From positions 62,001-126,000 of the forward strand of contig NZ_JACJSA010000012.1 of the NCBI RefSeq assembly GCF_014697545.1: 64,000 bases of DNA. Reading direction: 5' to 3'. The notes beneath the pieces were generated by a model that was given only the letters and a program-made list of their open reading frames with translations, ran no database searches and was not told the origin of the DNA. Position 1 is the first letter of the stretch. Each line of letters starts with the position of its first letter. Source of the stretch: Oscillatoria sp. FACHB-1407 (GTDB lineage: Bacteria > Cyanobacteriota > Cyanobacteriia > Elainellales > Elainellaceae). The position numbers and the translations under genes were made by a program. This document shows positions 17,535-26,930 of this stretch, in pieces.

Positions 17535-18824
17535 GTGGCGCAGGTCTTTTTAGAAAATATTTATAAGAGCTTTCAGCGAGGACAACGGGGGCAAAACCCT
17601 TCTGGCACCATCAACGCAGGTTCTAATCCGGCAGAATCTGCGGAAGCGACCCTGACAGCTACGAGTGTCTTACGGCGAATCAACCTGACTATTCGCGATG
17701 GCGAGTTTATGGTGTTGGTCGGTCCGTCAGGTTGCGGCAAAAGTACTCTGCTGCGCCTGATTGCTGGACTGGAACAACTCACCGCAGGCAATATCTGGGT
17801 GGGCGATCGCCTGGTGAATGACCTGCCTCCCAAGCATCGTGACATCGCGATGGTGTTTCAGAGCTACGCCCTGTATCCCCACATGACGGTCTACGACAAT
17901 CTGGCATTTGGGCTACGGCGAACGGCGACCCAGGAGCCATCTGACATCAGGCAAACACTGCTAAAGCGTTTGCAAACCACAATGACAGAAGACATCCCCG
18001 TTGCTCTCACCCGTGGATTGCCTAAAGGGTTGCGTTACTGGTCTGCAAAAGAACGCTTTGTCGATCAGCGAGTCCGTACGGTGGCTCAGATGTTGCAGAT
18101 CGACATGCTTCTGGATCGGTTGCCCCGACAGTTATCTGGGGGCCAAAAACAACGAGTTGCCCTAGGGCGGGCGATGGCTCGCAACCCCCAGGTTTTCTTG
18201 ATGGATGAGCCATTGTCCAATCTGGATGCCAAACTGCGGACTGAAACCCGTGCACAAATCGTCAACTTACAGCGTAAGTTGGGTATCACAACGATCTACG
18301 TCACCCACGATCAAGTGGAAGCCATGACGATGGGCGATCGCATTGCTGTCATGAATGCCGGACAGATTCAGCAGGTTGACACCCCCCTGCAACTCTATAA
18401 CCACCCGGCAAACCGCTTTGTAGCAGAGTTCATCGGTTCCCCCACAATGAATTTCATCCCTGTGCAGGTAAAAGCACCTCTGCTGATCACTCACCCCAAA
18501 TTTCGCATGACGCTGCCAGAAACATGGGAAGCCAAACTGAAACCCTACGACGGTCAGGATGTAGTGTTAGGGATTCGTCCAGAGCATCTTAGCCCCAGTG
18601 TTCCGGCTCCCAAGAATTTGCCCGTCCGAGTCGATCGCGTGGAGGCATTAGGCAGCGAAACCTACTTATCAGTCAGCTTTACCAATTCTCTGGCAGAAGA
18701 CGGTGGACTGCAAGTTCGGACAGAGCCAGATCGCGCCGTTCGAGTCGGAGAAGAAATCTGGTTGGCGATCGCCCCCGATAAGATTCATCTGTTTGACGCT
18801 AAAACTGGAGTGGCGATCGCCTAA
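17535..18824 (+). CDS. MalK/UgpC-type sugar ABC transporter ATPase with unusual inserts
   Basis: 429 residues from GTG 17535. Walker A GPSGCGKSTLL, Q-loop MVFQSYALYPHMTV, signature LSGGQKQRVALGRAMARN, Walker B VFLMDEPLSNLDAKLR and H-loop YVTHDQVEAMTMGDR are intact, followed by the C-terminal OB-type regulatory domain (residues ~310-429) of the MalK/UgpC subfamily. Two inserts are unusual: about 30 residues after FLENIYKSF (a Gly/Asn/Ala-rich stretch) and about 50 residues between the Q-loop and the signature (RRTATQEPSDIRQ...VDQRV). No permease or binding protein is adjacent, so it probably energises several unlinked sugar permeases, like MsiK or GgtA. That role is inference. Confidence 0.88.
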   Translation: MAQVFLENIYKSFQRGQRGQNPSGTINAGSNPAESAEATLTATSVLRRINLTIRDGEFMVLVGPSGCGKSTLLRLIAGLEQLTAGNIWVGDRLVNDLPPKHRDIAMVFQSYALYPHMTVYDNLAFGLRRTATQEPSDIRQTLLKRLQTTMTEDIPVALTRGLPKGLRYWSAKERFVDQRVRTVAQMLQIDMLLDRLPRQLSGGQKQRVALGRAMARNPQVFLMDEPLSNLDAKLRTETRAQIVNLQRKLGITTIYVTHDQVEAMTMGDRIAVMNAGQIQQVDTPLQLYNHPANRFVAEFIGSPTMNFIPVQVKAPLLITHPKFRMTLPETWEAKLKPYDGQDVVLGIRPEHLSPSVPAPKNLPVRVDRVEALGSETYLSVSFTNSLAEDGGLQVRTEPDRAVRVGEEIWLAIAPDKIHLFDAKTGVAIA

Positions 18825-18841
18825 ACACCCTTACCCATTAC

Positions 18842-19363
18842 TCAACTTTGAAATTGCTCTAAACCACCCAAAGCAAGTAACCAGGTCATCACAATTAACC
18901 AGTGAGTGACTAAAGGAGTCCAAAGCGAACCGCTTTTGAGATAAGAAATGGTGCAAGCGATTCCGATTAGCCCTGTTGCTATTAAAAAAGCAGGCGTCTT
19001 AAAAAAGGCTGGCACAAAAGGATGCACATGATAAGCCACAAATAGAAGCCAACTTAGGATGACTTGAATCCATCGATGCTTAAAAGATACAGATTCTGAT
19101 GGATGGGAGAGAATTAAAACTCGAAAACCCAATTCCTCTAACAAAGCAGGCACGAGAAAAGTTCCTATTGCTACTCCAACAATGGTTTGCCACGAGGATT
19201 GAATCGCAATTTTGAGGAATCCGAGCTTGAAGCCAATCGGTAGATAAACCAGCCCAAAAATCAAGAGTAGAGCGATTGTGTAGAGCCAATCCTGAAAGCT
19301 AGGAAGCGTTAAAATCGCTAATCTAACGCGGCAGAAAACTTTTTGCAATGAGTTGGTTGGCAA
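18842..19363 (-). CDS. CPBP-family intramembrane metalloprotease
   Basis: 173 residues, TTG start (no in-frame ATG before the preceding stop codon). Five or so hydrophobic segments. Motif 1 EELGFR (glutamate pair and arginine), motif 2 FVAYH and motif 3 THWLIV fit the CPBP/Rce1 (type II CAAX-protease-like) family. These proteases sit in the membrane; bacterial members process or protect peptides and regulators, substrate unknown here. Convergent with the ABC ATPase gene. Somewhat short but complete across the three motifs. Confidence 0.78.
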   Translation of the reverse strand: MPTNSLQKVFCRVRLAILTLPSFQDWLYTIALLLIFGLVYLPIGFKLGFLKIAIQSSWQTIVGVAIGTFLVPALLEELGFRVLILSHPSESVSFKHRWIQVILSWLLFVAYHVHPFVPAFFKTPAFLIATGLIGIACTISYLKSGSLWTPLVTHWLIVMTWLLALGGLEQFQS

Positions 19364-19420
19364 GTAAATGAAGTTATGGCTAAGAACAATTCAATTAGAA
19401 CATTGTGAGGCCTGCCTGAT

Positions 19421-19487
19421 GAGACGCGATTAATCGCGTCTGTCCTGATTGAGTGCTTTGTCCTAACTGGGATAATTACGGCTATAC
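19421..19487. repeat. Dispersed repeat with perfect 20-bp palindrome (unoccupied copy)
   Basis: GAG followed by AGACGCGATTAATCGCGTCT-type sequence (palindrome at 19422-19441, perfect), continuing to TTGTCCTAACTGGG and ACGGCTATAC. A diverged copy with the same order of blocks lies at 32065-32298, where a 160-bp element has inserted into the TTGTCTTAA block; the copy here is the empty-site relative. Confidence 0.8.
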
Positions 19488-19520
19488 ATAAGACGTTTAA
19501 CTTAACGTCAATATTACAAA

Positions 19521-19551
19521 GATCCCCGAAATCTTCAAGATTCCGGGGATC
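19521..19551 (-). terminator. Terminator-type hairpin after the sigma factor gene
   Basis: GATCCCCG-A-AATCTT pairs with AAGATT-C-CGGGGATC, a 14-bp stem with one mismatch and minimal loop. It lies 24 nt beyond the rpoD stop on the minus strand, followed on that strand by TTTGTAATATT, compatible with rho-independent termination. Confidence 0.8.
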
Positions 19552-19574
19552 TAAAGCTGACGAGAGCAGAGAAC

Positions 19575-20699
19575 CTAGCGGATGTACTCTTTCAGAACAC
19601 TGTTGCGATTAGGATGACGCAACTTGCGGAGAGCTTTTGCTTCGATTTGGCGAATCCGCTCACGAGTAACGTTGAAGATCTGTCCAATTTCTTCCAGAGT
19701 CTTCATGCGTCCATCGTCTAAGCCATAACGCAGACGAAGAACATCGCGTTCGCGAGGACTGAGCGTGCCCAAGACACTTTCGAGGTCTTCTCGTAGCAAG
19801 CTCTTAGAGACTTGATCTTCAGGTGTTTCACCATCAGACTCAATGAAGTCACCCAAACGGGAGTCTTCTTCCTTACCGATGGGAGTTTCAAGGGAGATCG
19901 GCAGCTGAGCTGACTTTGCAATAAAGCGCAGCTTTTCAATGGTCATCTCCATGCGAGTTGCAATTTCCTCTTCAGTGGGTTTGCGACCCATTTCTTGAGA
20001 GAGCAACTTGGTGGTCTTCTTGATACGAGAAATGGTTTCGTACAAGTGAACGGGGAGACGAATGGTTCGGGATTGGTCTGCGATCGCCCGTGTGATCGCC
20101 TGACGAATCCACCAGGTTGCATAGGTTGAGAACTTATAGCCCTTTTCATGGTCAAACTTCTCAGCCGCCCGAATTAGACCCAAGCTGCCTTCCTGAATCA
20201 GATCCTGGAAGGATAATCCCCGGTTCATATATTTCTTGGCGATCGACACCACCAATCGCAAGTTAGACTGCACCATCTTGTCTTTGGCTCGCCGCCCTAA
20301 ATGCAGACGGTGGCGAAACGCAGGCAGGGGCATGTCAACTGCACTTGCCCACTCTTTGTCCTGAGGTTCGCGATCTAACTCGCGCATCAAATTCTCACGA
20401 ATTCGCTCTAGCTCTAGCAAATCTGCAATTTTACGAGCAAGTTCAATTTCTTCGTCTGCCCGCAATAGCCGGATTCGCCCAATTTCTTGCAGATAGAGTC
20501 GAATTGAGTCTTCGGTGTAATGCTTTTTCTTTGCTTGAGCACGACGACGGTTAGATTTGCCTTTGACAGCCTTACCATCGTCATCATCAGGCTGGTTATC
20601 AAAAAACTCGTCGCGATCGTCATCCTCATCCAGCAAAATGTCGTCAAGTTCGCCTTCAGACTGATCAACAGGTTCGAGTAGGTCGTTAGCCTGGGTCAT
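19575..20699 (-). CDS. rpoD: Principal sigma factor of RNA polymerase (group 1, SigA/RpoD)
   Basis: 374 residues from the ATG at 20699, supported by GAGGAG on the minus strand just upstream; a more distal in-frame start would add 21 odd residues. N-terminal acidic segment [23 protein letters not shown], then region 1.2 ([16 protein letters not shown]), region 2 ([61 protein letters not shown]), region 3 ([18 protein letters not shown]) and region 4 with helix-turn-helix ([29 protein letters not shown]), ending YIR. The Glu/Asp-rich N-terminus and length are typical of cyanobacterial SigA. Directs housekeeping transcription. Confidence 0.95.
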   Translation of the reverse strand: MTQANDLLEPVDQSEGELDDILLDEDDDRDEFFDNQPDDDDGKAVKGKSNRRRAQAKKKHYTEDSIRLYLQEIGRIRLLRADEEIELARKIADLLELERIRENLMRELDREPQDKEWASAVDMPLPAFRHRLHLGRRAKDKMVQSNLRLVVSIAKKYMNRGLSFQDLIQEGSLGLIRAAEKFDHEKGYKFSTYATWWIRQAITRAIADQSRTIRLPVHLYETISRIKKTTKLLSQEMGRKPTEEEIATRMEMTIEKLRFIAKSAQLPISLETPIGKEEDSRLGDFIESDGETPEDQVSKSLLREDLESVLGTLSPRERDVLRLRYGLDDGRMKTLEEIGQIFNVTRERIRQIEAKALRKLRHPNRNSVLKEYIR

Positions 20700-21308
20700 G
20701 CCGCGCTCCTCATGCTCCTTAGGTGAAACGTGAAAATAACAATGAAAACCAGAGAATAGCACAATCTATCTCTAGACTCGTCAACTACTGATTTAGCTTT
20801 TAGGTGGGGGGCTACCTAATCGATAAACGGTGTAGTAACTATAAGGCACGTCGCTTCCCCAAATTGGTAGAAGCACCAAAAAATGACTCTTTTTCAGGGC
20901 TATGTCAAGATGTCTCCGATTGTAGCTTTTCTGACAAAAATTGCACGTCTTTTCTTTGCCTTAGTCATAGAAAGGTGATAACTTAACGCGTTACCTCTAG
21001 AGAAATTTCAGAGGTGAACGCCCTAAATTTCTGGGAAGCTAACAAGATAACTAAACTTTTTAGAAAGTGGCAAGTCACCTTTACAAAGGTAAGACTGCCA
21101 GCCAGAACTTGCAACGTCAGCGACTACTTCAGTACGTTCCAAGCTAACCGAGGTTGGTGACAAACTAACCTGGACAGATGGCGGAACTCAATTCAGCTAT
21201 TGTGATGAATTTTGATCGAAATTAGCTCCAAACCCATTGGTAAGGTTGGTCTTGCAAAGCACATATGGCATGGTAGAAGAGGGAACGATAAGCATTAGTT
21301 ATTGAAGA
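20700..21308. promoter_or_regulatory. Long divergent region upstream of rpoD
   Basis: 609 nt between rpoD (minus) and the Trp-rich gene (plus). ACCTCT (20993-20998) and AGAGGT (21010-21015) form a perfect small hairpin. Long 5' untranslated regions are common for cyanobacterial sigA, so much of this may be leader. No tRNA, known sRNA or convincing small gene was found. Confidence 0.4.
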
Positions 21309-21563
21309 ATGGCGAAGAAACAAAAATTTCCTCACCTGGTTGGGTCAAAATGGACTGCCCAGCAAACCATTATGGGTTGGCGACATTTTCAGGTGACCAA
21401 CCGGAAAAATCAGGGGCAATGGGTTTTTGCAGAATTAGTAGCGGCCTGTGATCCAGAGGTGAGATTTTGGTTGAATGCCAACCTGTTGAAGGATCGGGGT
21501 TTATGGCAGGCAGGATGGCAGTCATTGCAAGAAATGACCACAGGAGAGAAGGGGGAAGGGTAG
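21309..21563 (+). CDS. TIGR02450-type Trp-rich small protein
   Basis: 84 residues with six tryptophans: KFPHLVGSKWTAQQTIMGWRHFQVTNRKNQGQWVFAELVAACDPEVRFWLNANLLKDRGLWQAGWQSL. This is the pattern of the Trp-rich family found in cyanobacteria and some gamma-proteobacteria (KWTA...GWRHF). Soluble, function unknown. ATG 21309 is in the right place relative to the family. Divergent from rpoD. Confident as a family member. Confidence 0.8.
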   Translation: MAKKQKFPHLVGSKWTAQQTIMGWRHFQVTNRKNQGQWVFAELVAACDPEVRFWLNANLLKDRGLWQAGWQSLQEMTTGEKGEG

Positions 21564-21860
21564 AAGGGTGGAGGGGTCAGATAGACTCACTTCCTAACTT
21601 TCCACTCTCCGCTTCCAACTCCCCACTCTCACCCGTGGCTAGTAGAAGATCTAGGCATCAATATACGGTAGTGTTTCAGATCTGTTGCCACTAACCCCCG
21701 GCTGTCGCCGTCCCCCTTACCAAGGGGGACTACAGGGGGTCTTACAGAGGTTATCAACAGGTTTGGAACACCACCCAATATACCCACCCTTCGTAGTGCA
21801 GGCTTTTAGTGTGTGGGCAAGATGCCCACCCTACGGTTGTTAGATTTGTGTCCACTTCTA
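21564..21860. repeat. Convergent gap with dispersed short palindromes
   Basis: Between the Trp-rich gene and the RTX gene. It contains TCCCCCTT...AAGGGGGA (21711-21718 / 21722-21729) and GGGCAAGATGCCC (about 21817-21829), both common cyanobacterial intergenic palindromes. No gene seen. The hairpins may stop transcription from both sides. Confidence 0.6.
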
Positions 21861-24800
21861 CTAGAAGATGAAGTTGTTGGCAGTAATCGTGTTGGCTGTG
21901 ACGTTTTCCAGCGTGATGAAGCTTCTAAAGCCTCCTGCCCGATCGCCATTAAGGTCGAGTCGAATGATGGTGTCTGCTCCGACCTGACTTCTACGGACGT
22001 AAGCCGCAAATTTGTTGGCACGTCCGTAAATGGATGAGCGGAAGAGCCGACTGAGGTCAATGCGATCGCTATTGCGATTGAAGTCTGTAATGCGATCGCC
22101 CCGATCTTTAGCTGCCAGATACACAAAGCGATCGCGCCCTGCACCACCTGTGATCGTGTCGGCGTTAAAGTTTCCTACGAGTGTGTCAGCACCATAGCCC
22201 CCATCCAGGGTGTCCTGACCGCTCCCTGCTCTGAGCGTGTCTCTGCCGATCGCCCCAATCAGGGTATCCCACCCTAAGCCTCCAATTAAGAGGTCATTGC
22301 CCTGACGACCCCGGAGAGTATCGCCCGTTCTGCCGCCGTTAAGCACGTCACCTCCCCGTCCGCCATCGAGTTGGTCAATGCCGAAATCACCAAACATGCG
22401 ATCGCGACCAGCCCCACCGACAAGTAAATCTTGACCGTTTCTACCAACCAAACGGTCATTTCCCACTCCTCCAAAGAGTTGGTCGTCACCAAACCCACCA
22501 ATTAAACTGTCGGCACCCAGTCTGCCATTGAGAATATCGTTTCCGGTATCGCCTCTGAGGATATCGCGATCGCCTCCGCCATCCATGGCGTCATTGCCGC
22601 GTCCGCCTAACATGACATCGATGCCGCGTCCGCCATCGAGCCGATCATTGCCATCTCGACCTGCCATGCGATCGCTACCGATTCCTCCCAAGATCAGGTC
22701 ATTGCCCAGACCCCCATCGATGCGGTCGTTACCTAAACCACCATTGAGAACATCGGTTCCTCGTTCACCAAAGAGGCGATCGTTGCCTTGCTTACCTCTC
22801 AGGGTGTCATTGCCTCCCGCACCTCGGAGGATGTCTTGACCCAAGCCTCCATCTAACAAGTCGCCACAGGCACGACCATAGAGGCGATCGTTGCCAGCGA
22901 ACCCAATCAACGTATCTTCGTCCGGAGTCCCCACCAGCGTGTTGCTGCTACGATTACCCCGACGACGAATTCCCGGTTTACAATCATCTTCCTCCTCTTC
23001 AGGTGGCGGTGGAGAGACAGATCCACGACCACTCAGAGTAACGGTGGCGGGAGTGGCATCAGAGGCTCCGCTGTTGTCAGTCGTTGTGTAGTTAAACGTG
23101 ACCCCTGTAAAACCAGTCGTTGATTGGAAGAACAGTTGGTTGGCTTGATTGGGTTGCAAGGTCTGCCCAAGTGTGACGGGAGTACCACCAGAGGCAGGGT
23201 TTCCTAAAAACAGCGTTCCCTGGCTGGCAGGGGGCAACGTCAGGATTGTAAAAGAGGCAATGCTTCCATCTGGATCGGTGCCCGATAGCGGAGGAACATT
23301 AATAACCGAACCAGGAGTCAACGTGGTACTAACAGGAGCCGAATTGGGGGGTGTGCTACTTTGCGTTGCAACCGTTGTGGTATCGGTCAGGACGTTGTTA
23401 GGAATGCTGGGGTCATTAATTCCCGTTGGCACACTGATGGTCGTTGTCGCCGTGAGGACATTTCCAATATTGGCGTTGGGAGATACGATGCCCGTAACGG
23501 TGTAAACCACACTAGCACCCGTATTCAAGTTGACACGAGTATTAAAGGTATTGCCTGAGCCTGACTGATCCGCAGGCGTGGGAAAACTACCGCCGCCAGT
23601 AATGGTAGCTGTCCAGTTAACGTTGGTTACCTCTGAAGGAATGAGGGTATTGACATTGATATTGCGGAGGTCAACGGTTGAAGATGGAGAGCTAACCGTA
23701 ATTGTGTAGGTGATGGGACTACCCGGAGTGACGGTGCTACGCCCATCACCACCTGTGACTGAGATATCGACTGAAGCCGTTGGTGTGGGCAAACTACCAA
23801 AGTCACCAAAGCCAAACCCAGTAGGACCAACGAGAGTGGGAGCAGCAGTCGTTTGATTAAGGCGATAGAGGTTATCAACTCCGCTCACTTGAGAGGTGAC
23901 ATACAACTCCCCGTCCTGACCAAACGCTAAAGAGCCTGCTCCAACGTTGGTTAAACCAGCAGGTTGCCCGATAAAGGTCGCCTCTAAAAAAGTGGGACTG
24001 GTCGGATTGGTGTCTACAGTGTAGAGATTAAAGATCCCAGGACCAGGGACGACGGACACAAATAACCGGTTAGGATTATTAGGATCAAAGGCAATATCCC
24101 CACTTCCGGCTGTAAAGCCACCTCCAGTGATTGCTCCAACTACGGTGGCTGCACCTGTAATTTGATCGATGGTGTAGAGGTTGGTATCAGTGGCGTTTAA
24201 GCCATAAATTAAACCTGTGACTGACTGGGCAAGTTTGAGGAAGATTGTATCAACCCCAGTTCTACCTCCATTTGCACTGGTTAACGGGGTATTAGTGTTT
24301 GTTTCTGGGTCCCAATACGCTACCCGACCACCGTTCACACCATCTACGTTTTCAACATAGTAAATACGGCCTGTAGCCGACTCACGAGCGATCGCAAAGG
24401 TAGGAAATGCCAGTGCCCCTACAGAATTAGATGAGCCGTTGGTCAGGTTTAAGACACGAATATCATTGCCAACGACCCCGTACACCAGGTTAGGAATACC
24501 TACAGCCAGAACCGCAGCATAGGCTTCTCTAGTAGCTGATGAAAACGCCAGATGAGGGGCAGCGTTCGCCCTGACACGATGAGCCCGGACAGCAGGCTGA
24601 TAGGTTAAATTCCAACTTCCTCCAAGGGATGCATGACCGACCAAACGATCTGAAGCGGCTATCGTTGCTCCTGTTACTTGTGTTAGTTGTTCAATAAACT
24701 TGGCTCCAACGGCTCCTGCGGCGACCCGGCATCCGTATAGTACAAGTTCTGCACCATCAGCCAGTGCTGCCTTCCACTGCTGCAATTGGTTGGCGTAATG

Positions 24801-25046
24801 GGCGATCGCCTCAGATGTGAGACGGGTTGAGCCGAGTAGTAAGCACCCTGGTTCTCCATGAGAAACAATATGAATACTTTCAATTTGAGTGTAAGAACTT
24901 AACGCACGAGTAATCTGTTCTACTCCATTAAGGTGCGGCTCAAGCACTACAACTGTACTTGCTGATGAAACACCGTTAATTAATGTTTGATAGTCAGCAA
25001 CGGTGCGATCGATAAAGACAAGTGAGGTAGGAAGAGTAACAGGCAT
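21861..25046 (-). CDS. Secreted DUF4347 / DUF11 / RTX calcium-repeat protein
   Basis: 1061 residues from ATG 25046 (MPVTLPTSLVFIDRTVADYQ), the normal DUF4347 start; a TTG 63 nt upstream is unlikely. Residues 1-180: DUF4347, a caspase-like domain with His in IVSHGEPG and Cys in VLYGCRVAAG. Residues ~190-430: a Gly/Thr-rich propeller-like region (NLVYGVVGNDIRVLNLTNG...). About 435-570: a DUF11 repeat (STVTPGSPITYTITV). About 580-690: a cadherin/Big-like domain. From ~715 to ~990: more than twenty RTX nonapeptides (GGxGxDxxx, e.g. GGLGNDRIDGGLGND), which bind calcium. Final ~90 residues (FVYLAAKDRGDRITDFNRNSDRIDLSRLF...) are the type I secretion target region. There is no classical signal peptide, consistent with TolC/HlyB-type export. 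Probably cell-surface or matrix; no HlyBD genes nearby. Confidence 0.85.
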   Translation of the reverse strand: MPVTLPTSLVFIDRTVADYQTLINGVSSASTVVVLEPHLNGVEQITRALSSYTQIESIHIVSHGEPGCLLLGSTRLTSEAIAHYANQLQQWKAALADGAELVLYGCRVAAGAVGAKFIEQLTQVTGATIAASDRLVGHASLGGSWNLTYQPAVRAHRVRANAAPHLAFSSATREAYAAVLAVGIPNLVYGVVGNDIRVLNLTNGSSNSVGALAFPTFAIARESATGRIYYVENVDGVNGGRVAYWDPETNTNTPLTSANGGRTGVDTIFLKLAQSVTGLIYGLNATDTNLYTIDQITGAATVVGAITGGGFTAGSGDIAFDPNNPNRLFVSVVPGPGIFNLYTVDTNPTSPTFLEATFIGQPAGLTNVGAGSLAFGQDGELYVTSQVSGVDNLYRLNQTTAAPTLVGPTGFGFGDFGSLPTPTASVDISVTGGDGRSTVTPGSPITYTITVSSPSSTVDLRNINVNTLIPSEVTNVNWTATITGGGSFPTPADQSGSGNTFNTRVNLNTGASVVYTVTGIVSPNANIGNVLTATTTISVPTGINDPSIPNNVLTDTTTVATQSSTPPNSAPVSTTLTPGSVINVPPLSGTDPDGSIASFTILTLPPASQGTLFLGNPASGGTPVTLGQTLQPNQANQLFFQSTTGFTGVTFNYTTTDNSGASDATPATVTLSGRGSVSPPPPEEEEDDCKPGIRRRGNRSSNTLVGTPDEDTLIGFAGNDRLYGRACGDLLDGGLGQDILRGAGGNDTLRGKQGNDRLFGERGTDVLNGGLGNDRIDGGLGNDLILGGIGSDRMAGRDGNDRLDGGRGIDVMLGGRGNDAMDGGGDRDILRGDTGNDILNGRLGADSLIGGFGDDQLFGGVGNDRLVGRNGQDLLVGGAGRDRMFGDFGIDQLDGGRGGDVLNGGRTGDTLRGRQGNDLLIGGLGWDTLIGAIGRDTLRAGSGQDTLDGGYGADTLVGNFNADTITGGAGRDRFVYLAAKDRGDRITDFNRNSDRIDLSRLFRSSIYGRANKFAAYVRRSQVGADTIIRLDLNGDRAGGFRSFITLENVTANTITANNFIF

Positions 25047-26030
25047 AGTAGATGGTTTGGTAGATGTCTGCGTGGAAATTTGGAAGTAGCAATCCCCGTA
25101 ATCCTTCAATCAAAGATGGAATCTGAACGGACAGGCTCCGTTATTCTAAGTAAGGTTTATGCCTTCATCTTTTAAGAAATATGTCTATCAAGATCAGAAT
25201 TGAAGCAATTTTTAAGTTCATATTCTGTCCTTGTCCTGTGAAGTTAAGGATGCAAAGGAAAAGCCATCTGCGTTTAACTAGCCCATGCTTTTTATAAGAA
25301 GGGTGCGTTGATTTTCAGATTCATAGATTGCATCAAGCAGGATAACTTCAGGAAAATTTCCACACAAGATTAGCCAACCCGGTTGAATTCCGCATAGAAA
25401 TTCATCGTCTTCCATCTTTTTAGAAGAACAAGGGAAACCTTAGGTTTGAGTTGAGTTACAAGGTAATGAGGTCAGGGCTTACGCTATTAGATCCCAAAAA
25501 CTTCCTTTGAGAGCTAATTTGTAAATGGTTGTTTCAAACCTCTTAGATCCCTCTGTAAAAGAGGGACTTCAGGCTCTTGCCTGAGTTCACCTCTTGTTAA
25601 GAGGGATTAGAAGGGATTAAGCAATAGCAAGTGTTCCAGAGCTTAAGATTGGCTTTATGAATTAGCTCTAAAGGAGGCACTTGGAATTTCCCCCTTTTCA
25701 AGGGAGTAAGGGTAAATCAAAGTTTCAAGCTTCAACTGCGTAAGTTCTAGAGGTTACGAAAAATCGAAACCAGGAAGATTGAGAAGTGAAGCAGCAACTT
25801 TAATAGCCGCACGAGTAAGTTTGCTCTAAATCAAGTTAACATTCTCCATTCACTGTTAATAACAAAGCAGCTCTTCACCAGTAGAAAAAGAAAACAAATT
25901 ACATCTTGAGTAATTTTGTTTATGAGAGCTGACTTTGTTTGTAAGTAACCGAGCGCACCCTGATGGAGTTTGAAATTGACCCAATAATATCAAAAGAAGT
26001 TCTATTGGGATATAGCAACAGCCGAACTTT

Positions 26031-26143
26031 TGACAAGAGACGTAAACATCTTAATGATTATCTCCTGCAATGGATACAATTATTTCCTGACAAGAGACGT
26101 AAACATCTTAATGATTATCTCCTGCATGGATATAATTATTTCC
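26031..26143. repeat. 57-bp tandem duplication
   Basis: Two adjacent copies beginning TGACAAGAGACGTAAACATC, 57 bp apart (26031 and 26088). They are nearly identical; the second copy has lost one base (GCAATGG to GCATGG) and has two substitutions. The period is 19 codons, and a frame across both reads DKRRKHLNDYLL twice, but no start or neighbouring coding signal supports a gene. Confidence 0.9.
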
Positions 26144-26463
26144 TACTCAGAGAGTAGGCAGCGCATCTAACAAAGTTCATTAGTACAGATTTTCTTTTGG
26201 GAATTCAGCTTTTACAAAATGTTGGCTGTGGTTTTAGCAATCTCAGATCGGAGTGAAGAAGTTTAGAGATGAGATTGAAGTGTAATATTCAGCCCTAAAA
26301 ACTGACTGAGTCGGAGCAGAATAACCCTCAGAATTTATGACTAAGACCTATCTCATAATCACTTTAACCTTCTGTCGCCAACTCACACGGAAATTAATAC
26401 TGTCCCATTTGACACGGGTTTAGCTTAAGCAGGCAGAGCTGCTACCAGGAACTCGTGTATAAA

Positions 26464-26493
26464 CTATAACAAATCAGTCTATAACAAATCAGT
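26464..26493. repeat. 15-bp perfect tandem duplication
   Basis: CTATAACAAATCAGT occurs twice back to back with no mismatch. Recent slippage or a paired protein-binding site; nothing else distinguishes them. Confidence 0.85.
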
Positions 26494-26930
26494 GGTGGAC
26501 ATAAAACCACTTCATACAGCCTTTTGCATGAGGCATTCTGCGATCGCAAATCATTCAACCACAGAATATTACACAACTTGTGAAGCCTCCTGTCATCGGA
26601 GATAGCTAAGTATTCGCACTATCTTAACTGAAGGAAAGCGGGTGATACAGATTACATCTATTCCAACGATGGATTCATTATCTGATATCCAGAAGACGCT
26701 CTATAAACGTCACTTGATGTGATCTCTAGCACATTATCGTTACCTTGCCTGATTGTTCCGTTTGCCACAGCCCGTTTCGCTGACCTTGCCAATATCGGCA
26801 GCTATGTCACGGAATGGATCAGTTAGTTAAGTATTTTGTAACTCTTGTATCGTCTTATGTGATTCTGTTTTTACTATCTTAGAAGTCGGGTATTCTAAAA
26901 AGCTAAAGAAACTATTAAGTGGAGGCTGTC

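Larger units (their letters stand above)
25047..26930. other. Gene-poor, AT-rich interval of 1.9 kb
   Basis: No convincing gene on either strand. It holds Leu/Ile-rich short open stretches, dispersed fragments such as GATCCCTCT...AGAGGGA (about 25548-25567), a 57-bp tandem duplication (26031-26143), and a 15-bp perfect tandem pair (26464-26493). A 39-codon open stretch ending at the TAG of 26824-26826 looks protein-like but has no start signal. The interval probably represents decayed coding DNA and the long upstream region of the RTX gene. Confidence 0.5.

Noticed and set aside
20909-20977. 22-codon ORF (MSPIVAFLTKIARLFFALVIER) upstream of rpoD, considered as a small photosystem or cytochrome b6f subunit
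   Set aside because: It has a hydrophobic stretch but does not match PetL, PetN, PetM, PsbI, PsbX or Psb30, and no Shine-Dalgarno precedes it.
21570-21860. tRNA gene in the GC-rich palindromes after the Trp-rich gene
   Set aside because: Arms do not form a cloverleaf; the pieces are the common CCCCCTT/AAGGGGG and GGGCA/TGCCC intergenic repeats.
22528-22839. Plus-strand ORFs rich in Pro/Arg/Ser inside the RTX gene
   Set aside because: They are mirror images of the GGxGxD repeat coding; the reverse strand carries the real reading frame.
25963-26157. 64-codon ORF covering the 57-bp duplication
   Set aside because: No ribosome-binding site, no homology that I recognise, and the frame survives only because the period is a multiple of three. 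Kept as a repeat instead.
26707-26826. Open stretch reading ...LIVPFATARFADLANIGSYVTEWIS before a TAG
   Set aside because: Looks protein-like but lacks a start codon with a ribosome-binding site and I cannot assign a family; treated as a possible gene remnant only.
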